Part shown: positions 37,701 through 51,600 of the stretch, one piece after another
How positions within the stretch are numbered: position 1 is the stretch's first letter
Layout: each line of letters opens with the position of its first letter
Translations under genes and position numbers: made by a program
Source: Marasmius tenuissimus
Taxonomy: Eukaryota; Basidiomycota; Agaricomycetes; Agaricales; Marasmiaceae
Length of the DNA stretch: 64,000 nt
Assembly: GCA_029532415.1 (NCBI GenBank)
Contig: JAQOTA010000037.1
Location: forward strand, 1 to 64,000
Direction of reading: 5' to 3'
The notes under the pieces: generated by a model
What the model saw: the letters and a program-made list of their open reading frames with translations, nothing else
What the model was told of the DNA's origin: nothing
Databases searched by the model: none

Positions 37701-40700
37701 AGTGTCAATTGCCATTGGTAGCCGGTACGTCTATTGGCGCGATAGCTTTGGGTGAATATGGGTCGGGACGGTTCGAGGAAGGACTTGCCTGTGTGAGTTG
37801 ACGCCTGAGATTATTCAGTTTGGATGGTTTGCTACTAGTCTCGACACACGCCGTTTCCTCAGTATAAGACTGGCAAGAGAGGGATAAAATCGAGTGGTAA
37901 GTGGAGCACCTTGAAACGGTGGTGGATTGTTGAGAACACTAGTGTTGGAGAAAGACCCGCGTCGCGTCTAACAAGCGCTCACATCATCTCGAACTCGGAC
38001 CGTCATCAACAAACACACGACCACCAAAGCCCATCCGCGAGCCTCAAACATCTCCAAGTCGACTAACCGGCAAAAATACCATCGATGTGTGGGCGACTCA
38101 ACATGGGACGCCGGTCACTGTGAGTGAAAAGTAAACCGGTTTTCAATTGGGTTCCGACAAAATCCTCCCATCTCCCGCTGGTTGTGTTGCTTCAATCTAT
38201 GGTAGTCGGATCCAAGTCTACGACACCAACTCTGGTCCTACATCGAATTGCTTGAATGGCTGCGTGGGTCACGAACGATTGCCACTTCAGAATGGGAGGA
38301 GCACCACCGACACCCAGTGGTTCGGGATCAACTCGATCCAGGTACGTTTTCCATCCACCATCCAGGGATTGATTTGTTAACCTGTGTTCCTCTGAAACTC
38401 CACTCCCTTCACCGGCTCGATTCCCCGTGTTTGCTCGTTCTCTCCCCACCATACACCGAACCATCGAAACGGCTCACCTCCCATCCTCAACTCCTTTGCC
38501 GACATCCTCGCAGCCCATTCGCAACATTCAACTTCGCCTCCCCCGCCAGCTCCCTCATCCACTTCCACCGTCCCGCTCTATTCCAACTCTCATGCATGTA
38601 CACGGGCATCCTCCTATTCTCTAGTCGTCCAACTGTACGGCCGTTCCCAACGGCATTGATTCAGCCCGATTCCTACACTTCGGCGACTGTGAACCTCTTT
38701 CCTCCTTCGGATGCCCTCGCCCTCAAAACTCCATGCCACGTCTTTGTGGTGTGCTCAGTTCCAACCGATCTGGAATGCGGTCGAGTAGATTTTGGGGAAG
38801 ACTGACAAAACCCCTCCCTTTCGCACTCAGGACGAGAATTCTTCCTATCCACATTAAACACCTCTCCTGGAATGTATACATCAACCTTCTACCATCATTG
38901 AATGGGGAGGTTGAAATGATGTCGGTAGAAGCAAAACGGGTACGGGCACCGATCTACAACACCTGGCTATCAGACGGGCGATTTACTGGGGCTGGAAGGA
39001 TTTGGGGAGATTTCCGTTGTCGTGCTTCGGATCGGAGAGGTCCTTCTTGGAAAACATGGAACCTGTACGTTCAACCAACCCGATATATTCTACTTTTCTC
39101 TGAGGTCTCCGACGCAATCTCTAGGCGTCCTTAAGTCAACAGAAGTCAACCAGCTGGACTCATGACGAGCAGACTACCCACGACGCCGCTCCGCTTAAGG
39201 ACGTCACCCGCCCGATCAATACCCAACACAACCTCAAAAGCCGCGTACACGGTAGCAAAAGGGATGCCCTGCAGAGGACGTTCTTGTCAAGTTCTCATGG
39301 CGTGTACTTACGTATCGAACGCTTCGCCGAAAAATCGTAACTAGAGGCAACAATACTCAATCGCTCGCGTACGAGTGATCAGCCTGAAGTTGTGAAACCG
39401 CCGTCATCGACTTTTGGGCATATTGATTCGAGGATTCCATCCACGGAGCATAGGGCACGCGAGTTTGGTCGTTCACATAGTATCTCTTAGCCCCCGCAGG
39501 TTCACAATCTCAGTTCGGATTTCTCGTCAAATCGCGCCGCCGCTGCGTATGGGGTCACGCCATGTTCAAGTAGGTCGTGGAGGCGATAGGGGAACCAAAC
39601 AGACGCGATCAAGAGCAATCGGGAGAAGGCTGAGCTGGGAGGCTTGGTTTTGGGGACTGGAGGTGATTCGCCCTCTCTGAATCTATTTCGTTAAACGCTG
39701 AGAGTACCTTGTAGACGTGTCTGCAGGAGGCGACTACCAGCGACCTCTCAAGAGCGAACGTTCTAGATAAATTGTCTCCGTCAACTTCGAATCCAAAGTC
39801 CCAATCAGCAAGACGTAGATCTGGGCTGGATGTCTGCCGTCATTGTACGTTATAATTCTCTGTAATGTAAAGTATTACTTATGATAATGTAAATTGTAAC
39901 TCTGTTACAGTCGTGGAATGACCAGTGTGGCCGAGAGACCTATAGTGAACAGAACGAACGGCATACGGGATCATGATGGGTCCGCATGGGTCAATCTTCA
40001 GATTGCCAACACGTTTATCGTCCTTCGTACCTCTTGTAACAGCTCGTAAGATTATCCTGCCTCAACACGAGCCACGCACAAGGCTATAGGTTGAGAATGC
40101 GGGTTCAACAGCAATCCCGGATGACCGCTCGGGGACACACGTTATCTAGCAATCGTATGTGAGAGATGGCCTTCGAGTTCTAGTGAGTAGGTGATGAGTG
40201 CAGGCCGGTGAAAAACGAAATACGACACAACACACCTCAAAGATCGTATTTGAGCCAACTTGAAGGGCCGGAGGTCTTGACATTGCCCGAGGGTCTCACT
40301 CAGAGTCTGTCGACGAAGATGGGTCGGCGACGTTTATCATTATGCTCGGCGCGTTCAGTCGACCAAAAGCTCACTAGCACTCTTGTCAACTGATGTTCCC
40401 CAACACTTCGCGCATTCCCTTTACTTCGTAATCCCCTGTGCGAGTCCAGATTCCAGGTCCAAGATCTTGAATTTGAGCTCGTCACGAGTAATATCCCATC
40501 GTTTCCTGAATACGAGACTGGCAAGGTAGTGGGTGGCTATAAGATCGAACACGATGGCCGTGATTGTACTTACCACTGCGATCGTTGCCCACTAGCTTTG
40601 TTGAGGTCGCGGGTGCCATGGAGAAGTGAAGAATTCTCTCATGTTCTGGCGCTGAGACGAACCTCTCGGGCGTGTTCAGGAGCATTCGGCCCGAGGCTAT

Positions 40701-42089
40701 ACCACTGTGCACCTGTGGAGCTTTTCGCTTCGAACGTCGAGACAACAACGATGTAAGAGAGGTAGAAGGCAGCCATCAAATCCAAACACTGCGGTCGGAA
40801 TGAGACTAAAGCCGAGGAGATGAACCACAGGCTTCGATCCAATCCGTTTGTGGCGAAGTCATGAAATTGTGGTTGTCCGAGATGCTGGCGAGGGACTTGA
40901 CGTCGTGCCAAGACGAGTCGTTTCGTCTTCCAATGGGACGATTAACGTGGGAGGGTCGTTCTGGCTCTCCCAGAAGACCTGTTTTTGAGTGGTTGACCTT
41001 TTTGGTTGCTGGTCTTTGTCGCCAACAGTACCCTCTCCAATTGCGAATCCATCCAGCTCTATCGTACTTCTGGCTTTGCCCTCGAGCTGCATCGAGCTAC
41101 ATCGTCCTATTGACCTGTCACCCGGTAATGTGACGAGTGCACCCTTCAACGGTGCCCAACAATACCCGGCGTGTGTAGTGAGGAATGCTGGTAGTGGTGT
41201 AGGGGACGGCTGGAAAAAGAGATGAATGGACGAGCGGGTTGCGACGAATCTGGTGGATTGAAAAACAAGAATGAACAATCCTGGTTGATGCGTTGATAGG
41301 TCCTGGCGATAATATTGTCGTTGGAAACAGCCAATCCGGGAACGCGCCTGCCAGAGTTTTAGCGAGAGATATGAGGCTGAAGAGGCGACTACATACTAGT
41401 GATGTTCACTGTCTTGTTGTCCGTATCTGTCCTCTATAGATGGTTGACAAACCCTCTGCCTGCCCTCGCTATCTAGCCCTTTCTGACACCTCTTCGGCCT
41501 ATCCCTTTGTCTCTGCCTCCTTAGTATTGCTGTTGTCGGAGGACTGGATCGTTTGGGGGCGACTCTTGATGGGTGACAAGTCATCCGAGAAGTGTAGGGC
41601 GGATCGTATGAGATAGACCTTGAGGTAGTGAGAGAGTGATGAGCGCAGACCAACGGAAGACAGGGAAAGAAAAATACCACGGACCTCGAAAGTCACATCT
41701 GAAACAGTCTGTAGGGCCGAAGGTCTTGAGGATACCCGTGTCGTTCACTCGAGAGATCTGGCTCGGAGGCCATTAGAGCTGGATTGGCGACGTTAGACGT
41801 TGTGTTCTCGATATGTCTGGTCGGCCGAGCCTTCGTCGATCTCTTCCCCGGGACGTTCGAATTCACGTACGTCCTTCACCCTTGTCCGACCTCCCCAACT
41901 CTCCGCCGATTTCGGTATTTGGATTGCCTGGCATGAATCGATGTTGGTGAGGGGACGTCTATCAGCGGGGACGGGTAATTCAAGGAAAGACTTGCCTGTG
42001 TGAGTTGACGCCTAGAATTCTTTAGTTTAGATGGTTTGATATTGGCCTCGAGACACAACGTTCGCTCAAACAGATCGACAGGATAAGAT
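31728..42089. other. long non-coding part of unit A
   Basis: More than 10 kb follow without a gene that I can support. The first 2.5 kb is nearly identical to 45648-48530 in unit B. At 34440-34600 a conserved open block reads VVYVKKVGEVELSQDTIAEG, probably a gene relic. From 33.1 kb on, variants of a recurring module (anchor ggccgaaggtcttgaggatacc and relatives) occur near 33340, 37500, 40265 and 41712. A 200-bp string around tccatccagctctgtcatcc occurs near 36.8 and 41.05 kb. The small ORFs here are mostly shared by chance through the repeats. Confidence 0.55.
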
Positions 42090-42829
42090 CGAGTGGTAAG
42101 TGGACCACCTCGAAACGGAGGTGGATTGTCGCGAACGCGGGTGTTAGAGAAAGACCTGCGTCGTGTCTAACAAGCGCTCATGTAGCCTCGAATTCGGACC
42201 AACGTCAACAAACACGATCCACGTTCCAGTCTCTCCTTCGCCGACTAAGTGAGAACCAGGTCTACGCATCTCCAAACCCATCAATCGGTAAAAGCTGGCA
42301 TTGACGTGTAGTTTGAGCGGGCGGATAAGAGGACGTGGCGAGCATGTGAGTGGAAATGAATCATGAGACTACGTTGATCGAGTCGGCATCCTGAATGTTG
42401 GTAATGATAGCACAACTCTGATATCTCTCCCATCTCCCGTCGCTCTCGTTGGCAGTTGGATCTCTGGATACCCGTCGACGACACCACCTCCGCTCCTACC
42501 ATTAGTAACGACTGCGTGGGCGATTCTTGACCACCCCGACAAGTGTCTTCACCATTCCTCACAGTCTTCCTCACCACATCCACGCCGTCGCAACGTGTTC
42601 ACCAGCCCCCATCCGCCTGGGGAGTCATTTTTCCCCCCCGTCCTCTTCCACCTTCCTCCCAACCTCCAACCTCTTCCCTTCTTCCTCTTCCTCCCGACAT
42701 CACATCAACCAGCTTCCTGTTATCCTCTGGCTTCCACATTCATCTCCCTCCATTTGGCCAAGCTCCAACCGCTTCACAACCAACCATCACAGAAATATCT
42801 GCCTCTGTGGCATCCTCGACACCCTGGTC
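42090..42829 (+). other. upstream region of NLR copy B
   Basis: Matches the upstream region of copy A with moderate divergence and includes the same C/T-rich tract (about 42590-42740). No separate gene is supported. Confidence 0.45.
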
Positions 42830-45647
42830 ATGAGCACGGGCATACACAACCACCAAAGTGGCCCGGGCCTACAGAACAATAATAACGCTGCCGGCACCCA
42901 GAACGTTAACATCAACTTCGCAAACAACTTCAACACAACTGTCGACCCTCGTGAGTTGCTAGCTTTTTGTTCCCGTTGAATGCGAAGATAACCATGGGCA
43001 TGTTGTAGCACTCAGGCTCAAGACTCTTTGGGATGCAATCATGGGAGTCGGAGCTTCACATGACGCGGAGCAACAGTATGAGCGGGGGGAATGTCTTCCC
43101 GGAACCCGCGAGGCAGTCATCAGGATCATATGGGAATGGATTCGGTCGAAAGGAAAGGAGCCCATCTGCTGGCTCTCAGGAACCGCAGGTGTTGGGAAAA
43201 CCGCCATCGCCATAACTGTTGCGAAAGCGGTCGAACAAGAAGGCCGTCTGGTCTGCTCATTCTTCTTTTTCCGATCCGACCCAAGACGGAACAACCCTTC
43301 AGCACTTGTGCTCAGCATTGCACATGGTCTTGGTGTAACAAACCCGTCTTGCCGGATTTTGATTGACCAGAGGATTTTGGACAACCCGAAGGTACTGGAA
43401 GCTCGAATGGAGGATCAATTCCGGGAACTCGTCATGAAGCCGCACGGACGCCAGGCGCCTTCTCCACCCCAGAAGCCCCAGAAACCGTCCTTCCGCCAGA
43501 AATGCTCGGGGCGCATGCGGAAATTCCTGAAGAAGCTTTCGCTTACGGGAGCACCGCGCCCTAACCTGGTTCTCATAGATGGCCTGGATGAATGTGGCGA
43601 CGAGAGAACCCAGCAACGCATTCTCTCCATGATCCAATCCGCGTTCGTCGCCTCGCCCAATTTTCCATTGCGCTTCCTGATCTGTAGCCGCCCAGAGGCA
43701 TGGCTTCAGGAAGCATTTGCCGACGATTCACTCTCTAAATTATCGAAATCTATCCCATTGACCAATGACTTCAAACCTGCTGAAGACATCATGAAGTACT
43801 ACCGCCACCAATTCCGAGACATAGTCAGAAGCCCCAAGTACCGACAAGTCCAGTTTCCAGTCCCCTGGCCCACGGAGGAGGACCTCGAAACTCTAGTCGA
43901 AAAATCTTGCAGCCAATTTGTCTATGCGGCAACTGTTTCCAGATTCATAATCCATGCTGATAACGATCCGATGGATCAGCTTCGTCTCATCCTCGAAAGC
44001 ATCTCGAATAGCGAACCAGGAACATCACCCTATCGAGAGCTTGACATACTGTACAACATCATTCTCACGGCCAATCCTAATCCTGACAAAGTTCGCCCTA
44101 TCCTTGCGGCCATCGTTGTCCTTTCGGAGTTGAAGAATTTCCACCTATGCCCAGCATCGATCGAGTTGGTGCTGGGTCTGCCCTCCGGACAAGTAGCTTT
44201 GAGGTTGCGAGGGATGCACTCCGTGCTGAACATCGGTGGTCGGGACGATGGGATTACTGTACACCACACATCGTTCAGGGAGTATCTGCTTGACCGAAAT
44301 AGGTCACGCAATTTCTACATCGACATCGACACCCAGAAGTATGCCATCGCGCGACAGTGGCTCCAGAACCTGACGACCAGTAAAGTGCTGACTTACAGGT
44401 ACGAATACCTTTATCCTCTATTTCACTCTCGCGTAGGTACTGAACCTCTTTTTCACGTACATTAATAGCCCCAGTCAACTCTATTCCAATGGAACCAAAG
44501 CCTTCTTCTACGAATGGATTCTGCTCTGCACGTCGACTCCCAAACCATCTCAGGATCTATTGGATGATCTGTGGAATGTCAACATTGCCTCCGCGTGTCT
44601 GGGTTGGGGCTGGGGCAAAACATTTGAGAAACTGGTACTATGGGTGAGGAACTATGTGAGTTTGACCAATTGCTTCCCCCCCCCTTCCTTACACCCGTTT
44701 TTATGCTTACATGTATCAATGACCAGGATGGCCCCGGAATCTGGGAAAGCAAGGACAAGAAGGAAGCAGTGGAAAACTACTCGAAGGCCGGCGAGAATAC
44801 CCTTCTCGAGGCCAACAGCCATGCATCTTACAACAACGGCCAATATCAGGTTGGTGTTCATAGCCGCAAGATGGTCAAGGACGAGGAGGGTCTTGATCTT
44901 GTGCAGCATCTCGTGCACAGGTTCCAGAACCGTCCCGGATGTTTTCATCTTGAATGCCCCCCGGGTGTGACTCTGCGAAGGAACGTCGTGAATTACCTTG
45001 TTATCTTTGCTACCGGATGTCGATACGGTCTTAATCAGGTTCAGTCACAGCCCACTGATGTCGACAATGTGCGCCTCACAGACTGCCACTGTGATCTCTC
45101 TGGAGGGAGTGAGTTGAGCAATCCAGGGCACCTTGCGTACCGAGAAGCTTGTAGGCAGCTTGTCAAGGCCTACGTCTCCCTTTTCGAGGAGCTTGCCCAG
45201 CGTGGTGCTGAAGACAGCGAGGCCAATGAAGACTTGGGGGGGTGCTTTGGGAATATGGTGGCCTCATCACTACTCAAGCACTGTCGTCTTGATCAGGAGC
45301 TGCTTTTGCTCTGCCGGACGTTCTTTGGGCTTGCAAAAGGGTGCTTGATGATGGGGTTTCATTATGTGAATCTTGAGAAACTACAGGAAGGAAGGAAGAA
45401 TATGCTCAGGTGGATTAAGGTGAGTATGGTCTTTCCGGGCTCTGATTCCCCCTCATCCTTATATTGTACCACAACTGATGGTTTTTCTCTTCAACAGACC
45501 TTCCCAGACAGTTTTGCTGGAGAAGGCAAAGCCTTGAAAGTGCAGGTTCATGCTTTGCCTTGGAAGCAGTGGGCACAAAACTGTCCAAGGGGTCCGGGTG
45601 ATCTCTCATGGGCTTCAGATGACTCAGACGATCCACATGAGTTGTAA
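42830..45647 (+). CDS. NACHT NTPase, NLR-like protein (copy B)
   Basis: Five exons (42830-42950, 43009-44398, 44469-44655, 44727-45419, 45498-45647) add up to 846 residues in frame. Layout and motifs are those of copy A: Asn-rich leader (YNNHQ-type, here IHNHQSGPGLQNNNNAAG), Walker A GTAGVGKT, Walker B LVLIDGLDECGD, RFLICSRPE and HHTSFREYLLD. The linker before Walker B is shorter than in A by roughly a dozen residues. Differences from A are spread through the NACHT exon, roughly one base in ten to twelve in sampled stretches, and many change residues, while the 3' flank is almost identical. The C-terminal Cys-rich region is kept (CFHLECPPG, DCHCDLSGG), although SSC-type cysteines at the start of it are replaced (SYNNGQY). 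I see no break, so B is probably functional. Confidence 0.85.
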
Positions 45648-48600
45648 AGACTGGTTTATGGAAGGTATGTCGACCAGACAGTGTACAGAAGGTTTGGTGC
45701 TGATTCTCCTCCTCAATAGCTACTCTCCTCCTTTTGCTATACTAGCAGGCTGACTGGCAGATCCGCGATGACGACAGATCCTTTTGGACAACAGCAGTGC
45801 CGCTTCACCCGACAGTACGACCTGCCTCGACGCTTAGTTTCGTTACAGTGGTGCCGAGGCAACCTGGGAGACCAGAAGAACCCCGACGGACATAGCCCAT
45901 TGAGGAGATAAATAACCTTGTAATCCGCGTTTCTGCAATGCATAGGTTCCTGCCAACGAGTATGACGCACGAAGGCGACAGAAGAGAGCCGCTTACATTG
46001 TCTGACTGTCTCCATGGTTTCTTCCAAGGCCGTCGTCGTCCAAGGTAATCTTGAGGGCTTCAATGTCGTGTTCAAATCAACTTTCAGGATCTGGTGCCGC
46101 TCTGATTGATTTCCACCACCACCAATAACAGGCTACAGCGAGACGAGAGAGGAAACATGACATGTACCATGAGCACAGTGGGCTTAAGCTACACCTACAA
46201 CTTCATCTAGAACCGACAATGTCTACTACCAGTGGTTGAAATTCATGGTGGACAACAAGCTGTATTCTCGAGTGAGAGGTCCGGCGCAGATCCTCACTAG
46301 ATAGCCTATGGAAGGTCGTAGTGGTACTGGTGATCTTCATTCCAGAGAGATGGAACATGATTTCATGGTTTCTCGTTGTATAACTTGTATTACTCGGTTC
46401 TCGCGAAGAAATCGCAGTTATTCGAAGCCAGTGATGCGTACATATCGTTTCAAGTTGCATTTGTGCGATATGTGAGTACACATGTTCGTTATGCTGGGAT
46501 CGTCCGTTTGATGTATCTCTTTATTCTAGACGTGGGGTAACCCAAATTACAAACTTGGTTAGTCGACCTCGCTTTTTTCTTTTGTTCTTCACTCGCTCGA
46601 CGAGTAGAGAACAAGATTTCGTGTGCCGTGCTTGCGAGAACAAGGCTGCTGTTTCGCAATTACACATTCATTACGCCACAAAGTCCATTCAACCTTCGCT
46701 CCCTGTGTATTAGTTTTATTGCTGGATAGACCGACCTCCAGAGATTGGAAGGCACGAACAATGCGGCTCATCTGTACACCGTTTCTTCCGGACAAATACG
46801 GGACTAAGGACGTTCGCACCTACGTATCATTGAGTACCGAGTATGTAGAATATGAAAGGCGATACACATTTGATCAAAGTGTTTGCGCTGAATCCCTTTC
46901 TCCTTCAATCGAATAGGCCACAAGTGGCCTCCAAAGTTCATGGCGCCTTCGCGGGCGGGTCAGACCCTAAATTCTAGGAAGGCGGACTTGGTGATGGTTC
47001 TCCCGAATGGCCGTTCGTCACAGGATATCTAGCGATAGTTAGATTCAAGGTTCATGCCTCTCTTCACCTATCCGGAGCCTAGATGCACGAGGGTTATTTA
47101 GTGAATGACACGGTGAATGGTCTCGAGCCCGGGCAAACACTACAGGGTGAATTGCACGAGATAGACTTCGAGATGGCGGAAGGGTAATGAGTGTAAGCCA
47201 GCAACAGACGAAAGAAAACATGACACACCTTGAGCATTATACCTAAGCCTGCAAGGCCAATGGTCTTGACAACATCCAGGGTGCTCAATCGAGAGCAAGT
47301 TTCTCCCTGAGGGCCATCGGGTTGGTTTGAAGACGTGTAAAATATCGTTGTGTTCCAGATACGCTTCAAGTTGGTTGCAGGCCGGGTCGACATGGACAAC
47401 GTTCCCTCACTCGAGTTATCCAAAAACTACGACTTTTCCCCCTTGAACGCGTATCCGACGTTCCTCAATGCTCCCCCAGTTTCCATCATTTCGGTGACTG
47501 GCCTGCGGAATTCGAGCCTAAGACTCTTGGGTTAGAACTCTTCGCGAAGAATCTCGGATCGCTTCCCGAGTCTAAGATTGGCAAGGTGGTGAGCGGCTTG
47601 ATTTGATTGACAACGGTGGTAGAGGTTTTACTTTCCACTTTCGAGTACCAGCTTTGTTGAGATCGTGGGTGTACATGTCATCGTGGGGAGAAGAGAGTTG
47701 GCGTCTTAACTTAGAATAAGCGCTCACACAACCTCCATCACCCCGACGACCAACGACCACTCCGACTGGACTTCTCCCCTCCTCGTATCGTTTTTCATTC
47801 TATCTTCCTCTCATCAAATTTGTCTCCCTCCCAACTTTTACGGCTTCCTATCGTCCGCACCCTCGAACCGCCCTCAACCACCCCTCCTAACTCCTCCAAT
47901 TCCAAGTTTTTCGTCGAGATGTTTTGTCAATCGACCCGCCCGTATCTGCTTTATGGTCGCATCTAGACCTTTTCAAATTGCAGTTCCTCCCTTGACGATG
48001 CTCAAATCGAATCTATTGGGGGTCGATGATACCCGCAAGGGAGGCAGATGAAGTTTGAATGTCCTTGGTCGTGAACAAGGTCAGCTAAAGTCAGTGTTCG
48101 AATAAACGACTGCTGAAGTTTCTCTAGCTGATCATAATCCTACAGAAAACAAACTTGGAGGCAGACCCCCTCCATCCTCTCGTCCTCGCTGGCGCCTCCA
48201 GGCTCAAGTACATCCTCGGAACCATCACATCTCCCCATATCTACGAACCCGCCACCGCCTCTCAGATCAAGCAGAACCATACATACATCGACAACTCGCA
48301 ATCCAACCTCCACAGAGAAATGAATCTCCGTCCCTGAACTCCGATGTATCATTTTCATCGCAAGATTCCAAGCATTAGCACGGCTGGTGGTGTACGTCAA
48401 AAAAGTTGGAGAGGTCGAGCTCTCCCAAGACACCATTGCCGAGGGAAATGCGAGAAGAGAGGACTTGGTTGTGGCCGCTGTGGCAAGGAGTACAGAGGAG
48501 ATGTGGAAGTCAGAGTTGATTCAGAAGCGGAGGAAGAGACTCCAAGTCGTACACCCTCGGCAAGGATCACGAAGAATACTTTCCGGTACCAACGCTCTCA

Positions 48601-51600
48601 AGTGTCGCCGTGTCGCCAGAGAGTGAGGTGTCTTCTCGTGGAGACCATTTGAGAACGCTTACAGTCTGGAACTGCAGGGTCGCACCGTAATCTAACTGCT
48701 CGTGCCGGCGCTTGGGTTGAGGCGATACTCCTTATCTTTCAGTGCAGTGGCCACACCAACGAGGGGGCTTTTCAAAGCCTTTCTCCTTAATCCACGCGAA
48801 CTCTCAGCATGCCAAAGTCCCTGTTCTATCTCTATATCCCTCGCAGCTGTGAAGAACAGGCGAACGAAATCACCCATCTTCCTTATCGATGTCCTATCCA
48901 TCCTCTCAAATCGTCACGGGCCCACGGGCACCTGGTGAGGATGTCATGTCCACTGCGTTACGGAGGGCCGTCAGACGCAAGCTCGCATCACATTGCCTTT
49001 GCCTTGCCTATGCCGATGGAAGGATCTGAATCTGGGGCGGGCAAGTCAGGGGGAAAAAGAGACCTTTCGTATACGCGATTGCTGGTAGGTGGCCAGATGG
49101 CTTCTAAACGGTATTTTCGACGACTTATTGATGGTCTACCTTCAGCTAAACGAGACCGTTCATGGAAAAGATCAAGTCTTCAACGAGCTGCTGAACTTCC
49201 ACGTCATATTCGGCGAAATTAGATCACCGGGCGACGTGGTTATCGTCTGCTGCGATTTCGTACCGAGAGGGAGCTTCAAGACCGGGCGAAGAAAATTGGG
49301 ACCTTTCTATTCTCGATCTGCTTCACCCTCTGACTCGAGTTCGACGACTCTTGATCCTGATTCCTTAATAACACGCTGACGCGCCAAAAAACCTGGAATT
49401 CCCTATCATCCAGATGTACTCTCTTTGATCTCCAGCGCAAAACTCGCTCGTTTTTCCATCTTCTCTCCCCCTCTGTCGCGGACGACTGCATCACTTTGGG
49501 AAGTCAACACCTTTGCCGATTTGGAATCATAACCCAGTCATCGCTACTCTCGGGCCTTCGCATTTCCGACGACGAGCGGTTATGAGGCTATGAGTGGGTC
49601 AATCCGTTGGATGAGATTATGGGGGACGAGGTCCGTGCAGTGATGGCTTTGGATATGCTTGAGTAGGGTGATTGCTGACGATGAGAGGCGGGGCGGAGGG
49701 TTTAGGATGACTATATGGCTTGGTTGTGCCGCCAAAGTCGTTGCGGGTCTGCCAGGGTTACCTTCACCGTTGTCGTTCATCCACCATCTTCACGACTACT
49801 CTACACTCTGGCGTTAGATATTGCCCTCAACGTATCAATGCCGCCGGCATTCTTGGGCCTGGTTTCGTTGTACTTGAAAGGCGGAGGAGGCCAAGTGTCT
49901 ATCGAGTCAGGTGAATATCATCCTCCTGTCAAGCTTATCTCGAAGGGAAGCTCATTCATTGTCGACTTCAGGACACCGACACAACACGCTTTTCATGGTC
50001 GAAAAGTCACAAGCACCCCTCACGTCCCAATCTCCAAATCTTCGATTGGATGGTGCGTTCCGTGGAAAGGACGGGTGGATGTTATGAACAAAGATAGCAT
50101 ATTCGTCCATGTATTCGAATATACGCGTGTCGCTAGCAATAGCAATACAACGAGTTGTGTGGCCTTGAGGCGTAATCGAGGCTTTGCTCTCATGAGATTG
50201 CAGTACAATTCTTGTGTGTCCGAACCTTTGACTCCCCCCTCCCCTTCTTTCCATTGAGGTAGCGTAGAAGTGTCAAGGTGACTAACGAATGAATGAACAC
50301 TCATGAGGGGGGACGAGAATTGGCGGAGACACACTCGTGACAGGTAGCTGTGTATTGATGGCCAACTTCTTACTCAAGAGAGGGAAGGACGGTGGAGGTT
50401 TAAGGTAGCATAAGGCGCCTCGGGAAGAAGAGCGAGAATTGCTGTGGTAGCTAGAAGCAGCCGGTATTATTGAAGGTAGCGCGATTCGAGCTACGGAAGG
50501 CTCGCTTGCAGTTGGGGTATTGGAGTGGCGGAGGTAAGTGTCGACCGGCACTCAGAAACTCATGATTTTCCTCGACAATTCTTTTGTTCAGTGGCGCTGA
50601 GGCAGGTGGAAGCTTCGGGACCAGGAGAATCGCGATGGGCGTGGCACATAAAGAACGAGATAACCCTTGAATAAACGCCTCTCGCCAGGTACCGAAAGAG
50701 GACTCGTGAAGGCGAGGGGGTCGAGGAGCTTGTGCTGCCGCCTCTGAAGACATCATTCATTTCACGTTCCCCCTGGAAGAACATGTACACAGTAGAATGA
50801 CCGCGAAGGAACCTTTACAAACGGATTGAGCGTAAGTATGTATACGACCGAGATTCTATATCTGAAACATTGAGGTGGGTGAGTCCACGGAAGGGTACGG
50901 TCGGTATAGATGGTAGATCCAAAGTGAAGGACCAGGGACACTGAATGGGGAGGAATTCGGGGCGCGAGCGAGGCATAGTCCACGCAAAATCTGGACTGGT
51001 GAACACCCCCGCTTGACCCTTCTACAGAGTCCTGTCGCCTTTTCGGCGCCGACCCTCCAGTCCTGGCAAATTCAGCTCCGTCGCCTATCTCTACCCTGTC
51101 GAGGTAGACTCTACAGTGCCAGTTCCTGCCTCGCTTGTTTTCCCCAGGTCGTCGCTGTCAAGAGGAATGTGTTCTGGACAGTGGAACGAATCTCTTGAGT
51201 CCCGTTCGTGTTCGAGGGTACCCTGTACGATGTTGTGCCCCTGTACGCCTACACAACCTTTATTTCCGCCCGAATTTCAACGATGCAAGAGAGGTGGAAT
51301 GCAGCTATCAGATCTAATCACTGGACCGCTGGCCTCGATCCGTTTGCGGCGAAGTCGTGGCATCGTGATTGAACCAGGTGCTGGCGAGAAGCTGGATGTC
51401 GAGTGATAAACTGAGTCGTGTCGTCTTAAGATGGGACAATGTAGCGTGAGAGGGATGGTTTAGCTCTCCCAATAGACTGGTATCCGAGTGATTGGCCCCT
51501 CTACATTGCCTTGTCTTCGTCACCGACGACACCTTCTCCATTGGCAAAGCCATCCAGCTTTGTCGTCCTTCTAGCTTTGCCTTCGAGCTGCAGTGAACTC

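Larger units (their letters stand above)
28130..42089 (+). repeat. tandem segmental repeat, unit A (about 14 kb)
   Basis: The first of three head-to-tail units. The anchors tctaacaagcgctca-like sequence, the NLR gene, its 3' flank and a chain of non-coding modules reappear in the same order from about 42090 and about 56880. NLR start codons lie at 28874, 42830 and 57244, that is 13,956 and 14,414 bases apart. Boundaries are set by eye to within about 50-100 bases. Outside the NLR gene (28874-31727) the unit appears non-coding. Confidence 0.85.

Noticed and set aside
38147..38380. Frame reading SDKILPSPAGCVASIYGSRIQVYD, repeated near 52.86 kb
   Set aside because: Considered as a small secreted or enzyme gene, but it has no signal peptide, domain or consistent extent in the two units. 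It is conserved only because the units are recent duplicates.
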